A model generated the notes under the pieces. It was not told where the DNA came from and ran no database searches. It saw only the letters and a program-made list of their open reading frames with translations. 13,045 nucleotides of DNA from Limnohabitans sp. (GTDB lineage: Bacteria > Pseudomonadota > Gammaproteobacteria > Burkholderiales > Burkholderiaceae_C), in the NCBI GenBank assembly GCA_018883305.1, contig VEQI01000056.1:1-13045 (forward strand). The letters are read 5' to 3'. Shown here piece by piece: positions 1 to 6,531 of the stretch. The position numbers were made by a program, and so were the translations under genes. Position 1 is the stretch's first letter; every line of letters starts with the position of its first letter.

Positions 1-120
1 GGGCACCACCACCGCATTCACCCCCGCCTCCTCGAAGAAGGGGTTGTAAATCATGGGCGCCTTGAAGCTGTGCGTCGGGTAGCCGATGTGGGCAATGATC
101 TCGGTATGACCGTTGATCAT
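1..120 (-). CDS. Shikimate/quinate dehydrogenase-like protein, N-terminal fragment (runs off left edge)
   Basis: Only the first 40 codons are inside the window; the frame is open to the edge. The start is ATG at 120, seven bases after the stop of the upstream TRAP receptor gene on the same strand. The translation contains IGYPTHSFKAP followed by a helix and then AGVNAVVVP, which matches the substrate-binding N-terminus of the AroE/YdiB family (NAD(P)-dependent 3-dehydroshikimate or quinate oxidoreductases). The family usually has H-S-x-S-P, whose two hydroxyl side chains hold the substrate carboxylate. Here the second Ser is missing and the segment reads H17-S18-F19-K20-A21-P22. Ribosome binding looks weak, so translation is probably coupled to the receptor gene. 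The context (receptor and TetR) suggests a catabolic quinate/shikimate-type enzyme rather than the biosynthetic AroE, but substrate is an inference. It is too short for the track of longer frames and the cofactor domain cannot be seen. Confidence 0.75.
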   Translation of the reverse strand, partial: MINGHTEIIAHIGYPTHSFKAPMIYNPFFEEAGVNAVVVP

Positions 121-127
121 GGTGGCG

Positions 128-1123
128 TTACTTGCGCAGTTTGGCCAGCTCTGCCTGAAGATCGGCCACGGTGGCGGCAATGGGCTCACCGTGCTTGGCA
201 ATCACCGGCTTCATCTTGTCACGCAGGATGGCCATTTCAGAGGCCGGCAACTCAGTGATTTGCATGCCGTTCTTCTTCAAGTTATCCGTGATGCTGGCCA
301 CCTGGGCGCGTGATTGTTGGCGCTGGTACTTGACCGACTCGGTCACCGCGTCTTCCACGATCTTCTTCTCGGCAGCGGACAAACCGTCCCAGAACTTTTT
401 GCTGATCATGACCGACTGCGGGTTGTACTGGTGGCTGGTGAGCGCCAGGTGCTTTTGCACTTCATACAGCTTGGCCGAATTGATGGTGGCCACCGGGTTT
501 TCTTGCCCGTCCACGGCCTTTTGCTCCAGAGCGGCGTACAGCTCGGGGAACGGCAGCGGTGTGGGGTTGGCGCCCAGGGCCTTGACCCAGTCCACGTTGA
601 TGGGGTTGGGAATGACGCGCAGCTTCAGGCCCTCGATGTCAGACACTTTGTTGATGGGACGACGGCCGTTGCTCAGGTGGCGAAAGCCCAGTTCGTAGTA
701 ACCCAGACCCACAATGCCCTTGTCCAGCAGCTTGGCGTGCATCTTCTTGCCAAAGGGACCGTCCACCACGGCGTCGGCTTCCTTGCCATCGGCGAACATG
801 AAGGGGAAATCGAACACGCCGAAGTCCTTGACCTGGCTGGCCAGAATGCCGGAGTTCATGGCCACCATCTCCAGCGTGCCGCCTTGCAGCGCGGACACGT
901 TGGCCTGGTCGCTGCCCAGGGCGCCGCCCAGGAACAGGTTGACCTTGATCTTGCCACCGGACTTGGCCTCCACCACTTCCTTGAATTTCTCCATGCCTTG
1001 CGCAATGGGGTGACCCGCGCTGTTCTGGTTGGCGAACTTGATGGTTTTGTCTTGGGCCATGGCCAGGCCACCCAGGGACAGGGACAAGGCTGAAATCAGG
1101 GATTTGAGGAACAAGCGCTTCAT
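128..1123 (-). CDS. TRAP transporter substrate-binding protein, DctP family
   Basis: This is a 331-residue periplasmic receptor of a tripartite ATP-independent (TRAP) importer. A Sec signal peptide spans residues 1-23, with KRLFLK, a hydrophobic core and a likely cleavage after AMA. The mature part shows the DctP order: FANQNSAGHP near the N-terminus, the FDFPFMF segment at about 104-110, then GLKLRVIPNP with Arg169, the position that normally pairs with a substrate carboxylate, and PELYAALEQKAVDGQENP with Asn210. Length is normal for the family. ATG at 1123 is preceded by GGAGA with about eight bases spacing. The DctQ and DctM membrane subunits are not in the window and may lie beyond the dehydrogenase-like gene to the left. 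The gene follows a TetR gene on the same strand, and a candidate operator lies in the gap between them. Ligand is probably an organic acid; its identity cannot be told from sequence. Confidence 0.93.
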   Translation of the reverse strand: MKRLFLKSLISALSLSLGGLAMAQDKTIKFANQNSAGHPIAQGMEKFKEVVEAKSGGKIKVNLFLGGALGSDQANVSALQGGTLEMVAMNSGILASQVKDFGVFDFPFMFADGKEADAVVDGPFGKKMHAKLLDKGIVGLGYYELGFRHLSNGRRPINKVSDIEGLKLRVIPNPINVDWVKALGANPTPLPFPELYAALEQKAVDGQENPVATINSAKLYEVQKHLALTSHQYNPQSVMISKKFWDGLSAAEKKIVEDAVTESVKYQRQQSRAQVASITDNLKKNGMQITELPASEMAILRDKMKPVIAKHGEPIAATVADLQAELAKLRK

Positions 1124-1159
1124 GGTCAGGTCTCCGGTTAGTGTGTTGACAAGTGCTAA

Positions 1160-1177
1160 TGTACGAACTGGTTAGTT
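1160..1177. promoter_or_regulatory. Candidate TetR operator upstream of the TRAP receptor gene
   Basis: TGTACGAACTGGTTAGTT contains the imperfect palindrome ACNAAC-TG-GTTNGT (five of six pairs match). It agrees at 15 of 18 positions with a second site at 1917-1934 by the start of the neighbouring TetR gene. A weak related copy, TGTTATAACTGGT, is at 1217-1229 just after the TetR stop. For the receptor gene (minus strand), TTAACA at 1188-1183 and TACATT at 1163-1158 could be -35 and -10 boxes, but the 19-bp spacer is long; the palindrome would then overlap the core promoter. Binding by the adjacent TetR protein is an inference from position and motif sharing. Confidence 0.5.
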
Positions 1178-1238
1178 TTTAATGTTAAGGGATAACCCTT
1201 GAATTCAATTGAAAATTGTTATAACTGGTATCGAGCCA

Positions 1239-1937
1239 TCAACGCTCGACGAAACGCACCATGGCGTCGATGACGCGCTCACGCGCCAGGATGGACGCCT
1301 TGGCTTGTTTCAATCCGGTCTGGAAAATCAGACCGAAGGTGTGTCGATTGGAAACATTGAAAAAACACAGTGCCGAGATGAAGGAGTGAACCTCCAGAGG
1401 TTGCAAATCGGCTCGAAACACCCCGTCGTCCACGCCACGCGCCAGCAAACGCTCCAATGCAGAAATGGCGGTCACGTTCAATTCGTGAATGCGCGGGCTT
1501 TGTGCCAGGTAATGCCCTTGCTGCACGTTCTCGCTCATCACCAGCCGAATGAAATCTTCGTTGTCACGGTGATGATCATAGGTAAATCCCACCAGGCGGC
1601 GCAGCGCATCCATGGGGGCCAGATCTTCCAGATGCAGATCGGCTTCAATGCTGCGCATGCGCCGGTAAGCCTCCTCCAGTACAGCCAGGTACAAGCCGTC
1701 CTTGCTGCCGAAGTAGTAATAGATCATGCGCTTGCTGGTGCGCGTGGCCGCCGCAATTTCGTCGATACGCGCACCAGCCAGACCTTTGGCGGCGAACTCA
1801 CGCGTGGCCACTTCCAGAATTTCCGCCGTGGTGCGTGCGGGATCATTCGTGCGCGACAACTCCTTGGCGCTCCCGGAATGAGATCGCACGGCTCGCTTGG
1901 GCAATGACACACGATCTGTATGTACTGGTTCGTTCAT
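1239..1937 (-). CDS. TetR/AcrR family transcriptional regulator
   Basis: The product is 232 residues when started at ATG 1937. After a basic, Ser-rich leader of about 30 residues comes a typical TetR DNA-binding domain: SRTNDPARTTAEILEVATREFAAKG, then the helix-turn-helix GLAGARIDEIAAATRTSKRMIYYYFGSKDGLY at about residues 52-83. The rest is a helical ligand/dimer domain. The open frame continues upstream to 2516, but that part is antisense to the CoA-binding gene and is not coding. No good ribosome site precedes 1937. TATACT at 1949-1944 could be a -10 box that would place the transcript start almost on the ATG, so a leaderless message is possible; GTG or TTG codons inside the leader are alternative starts. 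A likely operator overlaps the first codons, which suggests autoregulation. The next gene on the strand, the TRAP receptor, carries a similar site and is the likely target. The inducer is unknown. Confidence 0.9.
   Translation of the reverse strand: MNEPVHTDRVSLPKRAVRSHSGSAKELSRTNDPARTTAEILEVATREFAAKGLAGARIDEIAAATRTSKRMIYYYFGSKDGLYLAVLEEAYRRMRSIEADLHLEDLAPMDALRRLVGFTYDHHRDNEDFIRLVMSENVQQGHYLAQSPRIHELNVTAISALERLLARGVDDGVFRADLQPLEVHSFISALCFFNVSNRHTFGLIFQTGLKQAKASILARERVIDAMVRFVER
1917..1934. promoter_or_regulatory. Candidate TetR autoregulatory operator at the regulator's start
   Basis: TGTATGTACTGGTTCGTT matches the site at 1160-1177 at 15 of 18 positions. It covers codons 2-7 of the TetR gene if the start is 1937. 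It also forms the left arm of a separate imperfect inverted repeat, TACTGG (1923-1928) and CCAGTA (1942-1947), centred on the start codon and reaching the possible -10 box TATACT at 1949-1944. A repressor bound here would block its own promoter. The divergent CoA-binding gene starts at 2025, so it might be affected too. Confidence 0.5.
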
Positions 1938-2024
1938 TTCGCCAGTATACGCATGCGCGCATCGACGGCATGGACTCGCGCTAACATGACCATCTCTAGG
2001 CTCATCTGCGCTAGGAAGCTCACC

Positions 2025-2498
2025 ATGGCCAATGACATCAACGAACTGCGCCGCATCCTGCGCGAACACACCACCATTGCGGTGGTGGGTTTGTCCGCGG
2101 AGTGGCATCGCCCGAGTTACTTCGCCGCCAAATACATGCAGGCGCACGGCTATCGTATCGTGCCAGTGAATCCGCGCTATGCCGGCACTGCTGAAGGCAT
2201 CCTGGGCGAGCGTTGTTATGCCAGCCTGCAGGACATCCCGCACGCGGTGGACATGGTGGATGTGTTTCGCCGCAGCGCCGATGTCCTGCCAATTGCGCAA
2301 CAAGCCGTTGACATTGGCGCGCGCTGCCTGTGGCAACAACTGGAGGTGGAAAACCATGAAGCCGACGCTCTGGCGCGCGCACATGGCTTGTCGTCCGTGA
2401 TGAATCGGTGCGTGAAGATTGAGCATGCCCGTCTGTTTGGCGGCTTGAACTGGATGGGCGTGAACACCGGCATCATCTCCGCTCATCGCCCACATTGA
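2025..2498 (+). CDS. CoA-binding domain protein (YccU-like)
   Basis: This 157-residue protein consists of one CoA-binding Rossmann domain. The first strand and loop read TTIAVVGLSAEWHRPSYFAAKYMQ (about residues 16-39), followed by GYRIVPVNPRYAG, the segment DMVDVFRRSADVLPIAQQAVDIGAR, then LWQQLEVENHEADALARAHGL and a C-terminal VMNRCVKIEHARL. The last motif usually reads V-M-D-R-C; here the Asp is Asn127. The domain is related to the nucleotide-binding part of succinyl-CoA synthetase, but stand-alone members have no proven reaction. The start at ATG 2025 is supported by AGGAAG at 2013-2018; the longer frame from 1920 has no ribosome site and would overlap the TetR control region. It is divergent from the TetR gene (87-base gap) and is followed after 74 bases by metY, with which it is probably co-transcribed. 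Confidence 0.88.
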   Translation: MANDINELRRILREHTTIAVVGLSAEWHRPSYFAAKYMQAHGYRIVPVNPRYAGTAEGILGERCYASLQDIPHAVDMVDVFRRSADVLPIAQQAVDIGARCLWQQLEVENHEADALARAHGLSSVMNRCVKIEHARLFGGLNWMGVNTGIISAHRPH

Positions 2499-2572
2499 TC
2501 GAGCCACCCCATCCACTGTCTCGACGTATTCACCTTGACACGCACGCGCCCTGCCCGTCCACGGAACCCCTC

Positions 2573-3874
2573 ATGAGCGATCACGTTTTTCAACCCGAAA
2601 CCCTGGCGATCCACGCGGGCCAGATCCCGGATGCCGCCACGGGCGCGCGCGCCCTGCCCATTTACCAGACCACCAGTTACGTCTTTGACAGCGCGGACCA
2701 CGCTGCCAGCCTGTTCAACTTGCAGACCTTTGGCAATGTCTATGCCCGCCTGACCAACCCGACCGTGTCGGCCCTGGAGGAACGGGTGGCTGCGCTGGAA
2801 GGCGGACGCGCCGCCATTGCGAGCGCCAGCGGCATGGCGGCGGAGACGATGGCACTGATGACCTTGCTGCAACAAGGCGACCATGTGGTGGCGGCCAGCG
2901 CCTTATACGGTGGCAGTGTCACCATGCTGGCCGTCAACCTGCGGCGCTTTGGCATTGACACCACCTTTGTCGATGCCCGCAACCCAGACGCCTTTGCGGC
3001 CGCCATTCAACCCAACACCCGTGCCATCTTTGCCGAGAGCCTGGGCAACCCCAGCCTGATCCTGCTGGACATCCCGGCGGTGGCCGAGGTAGCACACGCG
3101 CATGGCGTGCCGCTCATCATCGACAACACGGTGCCCTCCCCGTATTTGTGCAACCCCTTGCGTTGGGGTGCAGACATCGTGGTGCACTCGGCCACCAAGT
3201 ACCTGGGTGGCCATGGCACCACGTTGGCGGGTGTGGTGGTGGAGTCGGGCAAATTTCCCTGGGACAACGGCAAGTTCCCCGGCATGACCGAGCCCTCGCC
3301 GGGCTACCACGGCGTCAAGTTTTATGAGACCTTTGGCGACTTTGGTTTCACCATGCGCGCGCGCATGGAAATTTTGCGGGTGTACGGCGCCAGCCTTTCA
3401 CCTTCCAGTGCCTGGCAAATCCTGCAAGGCATTGAAACCCTGCCGTTACGCATGGAGCGCCATTGCCGCAACGCCCTGGCCGTGGCGAGATTCCTGCAAG
3501 ACCATCCCCGGGTGGCCTGGGTGAACTATCCAGGTTTGCCGGACCATCCGCAGGCCGATCTGGTGCAGCGCTTGATGCGTGGGTTTGAGGGGTGTGCTGG
3601 TGCGTCCGGCTTGCTGTCGTTTGGCGTGCGCGGGGGTTATGAACGCGCGGTGAAGTGCATTGAGTCGGCACAGTTCATGAGTCATCTGGCCAACATCAGC
3701 GACACGCGCACGCTCATCATCCATCCCGCCTCCACCACGCACCGACAACTGGAACCCGAGCAATTGCAAGCCGCCGGCGTCACGCCAGACCTGATCCGAT
3801 TGTCCGTGGGGTTGGAGCACATCGACGACATTCTGTGGGACCTGGATCAGGCCTTGTCGCGCACGGGCGACTGA
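2573..3874 (+). CDS. metY: O-acetylhomoserine aminocarboxypropyltransferase (O-acetylhomoserine sulfhydrylase)
   Basis: This 433-residue cytoplasmic PLP enzyme belongs to the Cys/Met metabolism family. It makes homocysteine (or methionine) from O-acetylhomoserine and sulfide (or methanethiol). Family marks seen are LAIHAGQIPDAATGARALPIYQTTSY at the N-terminus, FGNVYARLTNPTVSALEERVAALEGG (about 53-78), SASGMAAE at 84-91, LYGGS for phosphate binding, the Asp of LIIDNTVPSPYL, and the Schiff-base lysine Lys209 in HSATKYLGGHGT. The C-terminal part holds SLGLEHIDD-type sequence (LSVGLEHIDDILWDL). Length and the insertion VVESGKFPWDNGKFPGMTEPSPGYHG are typical of MetY rather than MetB/MetC. ATG 2573 follows a short GGAA; a TTGACA lies at 2535-2540 but no convincing -10 box follows it. 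The gene ends 15 bases from the convergent Bug receptor gene, with no hairpin between them. Confidence 0.95.
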   Translation: MSDHVFQPETLAIHAGQIPDAATGARALPIYQTTSYVFDSADHAASLFNLQTFGNVYARLTNPTVSALEERVAALEGGRAAIASASGMAAETMALMTLLQQGDHVVAASALYGGSVTMLAVNLRRFGIDTTFVDARNPDAFAAAIQPNTRAIFAESLGNPSLILLDIPAVAEVAHAHGVPLIIDNTVPSPYLCNPLRWGADIVVHSATKYLGGHGTTLAGVVVESGKFPWDNGKFPGMTEPSPGYHGVKFYETFGDFGFTMRARMEILRVYGASLSPSSAWQILQGIETLPLRMERHCRNALAVARFLQDHPRVAWVNYPGLPDHPQADLVQRLMRGFEGCAGASGLLSFGVRGGYERAVKCIESAQFMSHLANISDTRTLIIHPASTTHRQLEPEQLQAAGVTPDLIRLSVGLEHIDDILWDLDQALSRTGD

Positions 3875-3889
3875 ACACGAACGAGCGTA

Positions 3890-4867
3890 TCAAGGCGCCA
3901 TGGTCTTGATTTCAGCACCGAAGATCTGCTGCTGACTCTTGAGGTACTGTGCGTACTCATCCGGTCCCAGCAGTTTGGTTTCCGCGCCAAATACATTCAG
4001 GCTGTCCGTGATTTGAGCGCCATATTTCTCCACCGCCTTGCGCGCGGCGTTGTACAACGCGTCCACCACTTCACGCGGTGTGCCTTTGGGCGCGGAAATG
4101 CCGTAGTACACCGGGCTGGCAAAGTTGTACCCCAGTTCGCGCAAGGTGGGCACGTCTGGCAGCGCGCGCAGGCGCGTGTCGCCAAACACGGCCAAGGGGC
4201 GCAAAGTGCCTGACTTGATGTGAGCCAGGGCCGGCGCCAACGCCGTGGAAGACATGTTCACATGCCCGCCCAACAACTGGGTGATGGCCGGGCCGCTGCC
4301 CTGCGTGGGAATGTGGGTCCAGCGCAGCTGTGCCTCCTTGCTGAAGATCTCGGCCAGCAAATGGGTGATGCCCATGGCACCCGAGGTGGTGTAGTTGATG
4401 GCCCCCGGATTTTTGCGCGAATGCTCGATCAACTCCTTCATGGATTTCCAGGGCGATGACGACTGCACCACCAGCAGCATGCCGCCTTCCGCCAGCGCGG
4501 CCACCGGCGCAAAGGAGTCGGTGCTGTACTTCACATCCTTGTTGGCCAAGGGCACCACCACGATGGAGCCTTGTGACGTCCCCACCAGGGTGTAACCGTC
4601 CGGGCGACTGCTGGCCACCTGCCCCGCGCCCACGGCGCCACCGGCGCCGGGCTTGTAATTCAACACCACGGGTTGCCCCAGAAACTCGCCCATGCGGTCC
4701 ACGAAGGGTCGCAGCAGGTTGTCAGTATCGCCCGGCTGAAACGGAATCACCACCTGAACGGCCTTGGTGGGAAAGGGATCGGCCGCCCAGGCGGGTGCGG
4801 TGCAAGCGCAGGCCAACGCCATCATGGCGCCCGTCATCGAGCGTGTCATCCGGGTCCAGATTTTCAT
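3890..4867 (-). CDS. Bug-family (TctC) tripartite tricarboxylate transporter substrate-binding protein
   Basis: This 325-residue periplasmic receptor has a Sec signal peptide at 1-28 (cleavage after AWA). The mature protein starts with PFPTKAVQVVIPF and carries GQPVVLNYKPGAGGAVGAGQVASSRPDGYTL, then a middle segment GAMGITHLLAEIF and IPTQGSGPAITQLLGGHVNMSS, and RALPDVPTLRELGY, all hallmarks of the Bug/TctC family. The first ligand loop is unusual: PFQPGDTDN, one residue shorter than the common PF-x-x-G-x-x-T-D form seen in the second Bug protein of this window. ATG 4867 follows AAGGAG. It is the last gene of a four-gene operon, 12 bases after an SDR gene. No TctA or TctB membrane gene is in the window; Bug proteins are often orphans that use a membrane pair coded elsewhere. 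Ligand unknown, probably a carboxylate. Confidence 0.93.
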   Translation of the reverse strand: MKIWTRMTRSMTGAMMALACACTAPAWAADPFPTKAVQVVIPFQPGDTDNLLRPFVDRMGEFLGQPVVLNYKPGAGGAVGAGQVASSRPDGYTLVGTSQGSIVVVPLANKDVKYSTDSFAPVAALAEGGMLLVVQSSSPWKSMKELIEHSRKNPGAINYTTSGAMGITHLLAEIFSKEAQLRWTHIPTQGSGPAITQLLGGHVNMSSTALAPALAHIKSGTLRPLAVFGDTRLRALPDVPTLRELGYNFASPVYYGISAPKGTPREVVDALYNAARKAVEKYGAQITDSLNVFGAETKLLGPDEYAQYLKSQQQIFGAEIKTMAP

Positions 4868-4879
4868 GGGGAGTCTCCT

Positions 4880-5680
4880 TCAATCACAACGAACACTCAT
4901 GCCACCATCGACCACGATTTCCGTGCCGGTGATGAAGCGCGCCTCATCCGAGGCCAGAAACAGGGCCGCATTGGCCGTGTCACGTCCATCGCCCATGAAG
5001 GGCAAGGGAATGCGTGATTGCCGACGCTTGAGCAGCACGTCCACGTCACCGGCCGACTGGTTGCCCGCCAGGATGGCGTCCACCAGCGGTGTGTGCAACT
5101 GGCCCGGCACCACGGTGTTGATGCGGATGCCATCCTTGGCGTGTTCCACCGCCACCACCCGGGCAAACTGGATCACGCCCGCCTTGGCCGTGGCATAGCC
5201 GACCTGGGCGGCACCGGTGTAACGCTGGCCCGAGGTGGAGGCGATGTTGACAATGGCCCCAGCGCCTTGCGTTTGCATCACGGGAATCACTTGCTTGCAG
5301 GTGAGAAATACCGTGCTCAGATTGATATCGATCTGGCGTTGCCAGTCGGCCTCGCTCAGCTTGACCGGACCACCAGGCACGGGCGTACCCACGTTGTTGA
5401 CCAGAATGTCGATGCGACCATGCTGGTCCAGGCACGCATTCACCAGACCGGCAATGGCTGCGCTGTCGGTGACGTCGCAACGATAGGGGGTGATGGCCGA
5501 GCGTGCCGCACCCGCGCGTTCCAAGGTCTCGTCCATGGAACTCAGGTCGATATCCACCGCCCACACACGCGCACCTTCCTGCGCAAAACGCACCGCCATG
5601 GCCCGCCCATTGCCCCAGCCCGGACCCACACAGCCTGCGCCAGTCACGATGGCCACCTTCCCTTGCAAACGCCCTGTCAT
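4880..5680 (-). CDS. SDR family NAD(P)-dependent oxidoreductase
   Basis: This is a 266-residue short-chain dehydrogenase/reductase. The cofactor motif is expanded: TGAGCVGPGWGNGRA at about 13-27, where classical members have TGxxxGxG. The acidic VDIDL after the second strand (43-46) suggests NAD rather than NADP. CDV at 68-70, NNVG at 95-98, catalytic Asn120, Ser148, Tyr162 and Lys166 (YATAK) are all present, and the C-terminus ends with the usual ITGTEIVVDGG. ATG 5680 follows AGGAG with good spacing. It is 29 bases after a closely related SDR gene (5710-6504), pointing to tandem duplication and later divergence, and 12 bases before a Bug receptor gene. It probably oxidises a hydroxyl group of a compound brought in by the flanking receptors, or reduces a keto group; the substrate is not known. 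Confidence 0.93.
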   Translation of the reverse strand: MTGRLQGKVAIVTGAGCVGPGWGNGRAMAVRFAQEGARVWAVDIDLSSMDETLERAGAARSAITPYRCDVTDSAAIAGLVNACLDQHGRIDILVNNVGTPVPGGPVKLSEADWQRQIDINLSTVFLTCKQVIPVMQTQGAGAIVNIASTSGQRYTGAAQVGYATAKAGVIQFARVVAVEHAKDGIRINTVVPGQLHTPLVDAILAGNQSAGDVDVLLKRRQSRIPLPFMGDGRDTANAALFLASDEARFITGTEIVVDGGMSVRCD

Positions 5681-5709
5681 GTTGTCTCCTGTTGATGAGA
5701 GCTGTCGTG

Positions 5710-6504
5710 TCAGCGCGTGGCCGACACCAATCCGCCATCCACCACGATGGTCTGCCCGGTGATGTAGCGCGCCTCGTCGCTGGCCAGAAACAACACCGCA
5801 TTGGCCACGTCCCAGGCGTCTCCCATGTGGCCCATGGGCACTTGCTGGTGACGATGGGCCACATAGCCCTCAAAATCGCCCTTGGCATATTTGTCTGCCA
5901 GACGCTTCACCAGGGGTGTGAACACCAGACCCGGTGCCACGCAGTTCAGGCGCACGCCCTTGGGGGCGTACAACACCGCTGTGGTTTTGGTGAGCTGCAT
6001 CATGGCGGCCTTGGCGGCCGCATAACCCACCTGGGGCTTGCCCACATACCGTAGGCCTGCCACGGAAGAAATGCTCACCACCGAGCCACTGCCTTGTTGC
6101 TCCATCAACGGCAACACATGCTTCATGCACAGATAGGCGGTCTTGACGTTGATGTCCATCTGCTCATCCCAGACGTCCTCGGCCATCTCCGCGGGCCCGC
6201 CGGGTTCAGAACGTCCAACGTTGTTGATCAGGATGTCGATGCGGCCAAAGCGTTGCACGCAGGCCTGCACCATACGTTGCACCTCATCAGACTGTTTGAC
6301 GTTGGCCGCCATGACCTCGACGGTGCCGCCCTCCTCTCGAATCAGTTGTTCGGTCACGCGTGCGGCATCCAGGTCCAGATCCACCCCGAACACGCTCGCC
6401 CCTTGGCGCGCCAGCAACACGGCGATGGCTTTGCCATTGCCCCAGCCCGGCCCCATGGAGCCGCAGCCCGTGACCAGGGCAATCTTGCCTTTCAAATTCA
6501 ACAT
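5710..6504 (-). CDS. SDR family NAD(P)-dependent oxidoreductase (paralogue of the next gene)
   Basis: This 264-residue SDR has the same expanded glycine motif as its neighbour, TGCGSMGPGWGNGKA (about 12-25). Asp42 in VDLDL favours NAD. NNVG at 94-97, Asn119, Ser147, Tyr161 and Lys165 (YAAAK) form an intact catalytic tetrad; ITGQTIVVDGG closes the fold. The usual Asp of the adenine-binding D-V pair is Asn here (ANVKQ, 67-70). ATG 6504 follows AAGGAAAGGA. The gene is the second of a four-gene operon: 27 bases after a Bug receptor gene and 29 bases before the second SDR. The two SDRs align along their whole length, so they may act on successive or stereoisomeric hydroxyls of one substrate; that is inference. 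Confidence 0.93.
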   Translation of the reverse strand: MLNLKGKIALVTGCGSMGPGWGNGKAIAVLLARQGASVFGVDLDLDAARVTEQLIREEGGTVEVMAANVKQSDEVQRMVQACVQRFGRIDILINNVGRSEPGGPAEMAEDVWDEQMDINVKTAYLCMKHVLPLMEQQGSGSVVSISSVAGLRYVGKPQVGYAAAKAAMMQLTKTTAVLYAPKGVRLNCVAPGLVFTPLVKRLADKYAKGDFEGYVAHRHQQVPMGHMGDAWDVANAVLFLASDEARYITGQTIVVDGGLVSATR

Positions 6505-6531
6505 CGCTGCTGTCCTTTCCTTGTAGACACC

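Noticed and set aside
314..1093. 259-residue plus-strand open frame opposite the TRAP receptor
   Set aside because: It has the typical shadow composition (leucine, glycine, histidine, valine repeats), no recognisable motif and no ribosome site; the opposite strand is clearly coding.
1187..1200. Hairpin AAGGG-ATAA-CCCTT after the TetR gene as a terminator
   Set aside because: The stem is only five base pairs, not GC-rich at its ends, and no T-run follows on either strand in the right place; it may be only part of the AT-rich promoter region.
1938..2516. Upstream extension of the TetR open frame to 425 residues
   Set aside because: The added part is antisense to the CoA-binding gene, has low-complexity composition unlike TetR leaders, and no ribosome site precedes the far start.
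2535..2563. TTGACA as the -35 box of a separate metY promoter
   Set aside because: The sequence 16 to 18 bases downstream is GC-rich with no -10-like hexamer, so co-transcription with the CoA-binding gene is more likely.
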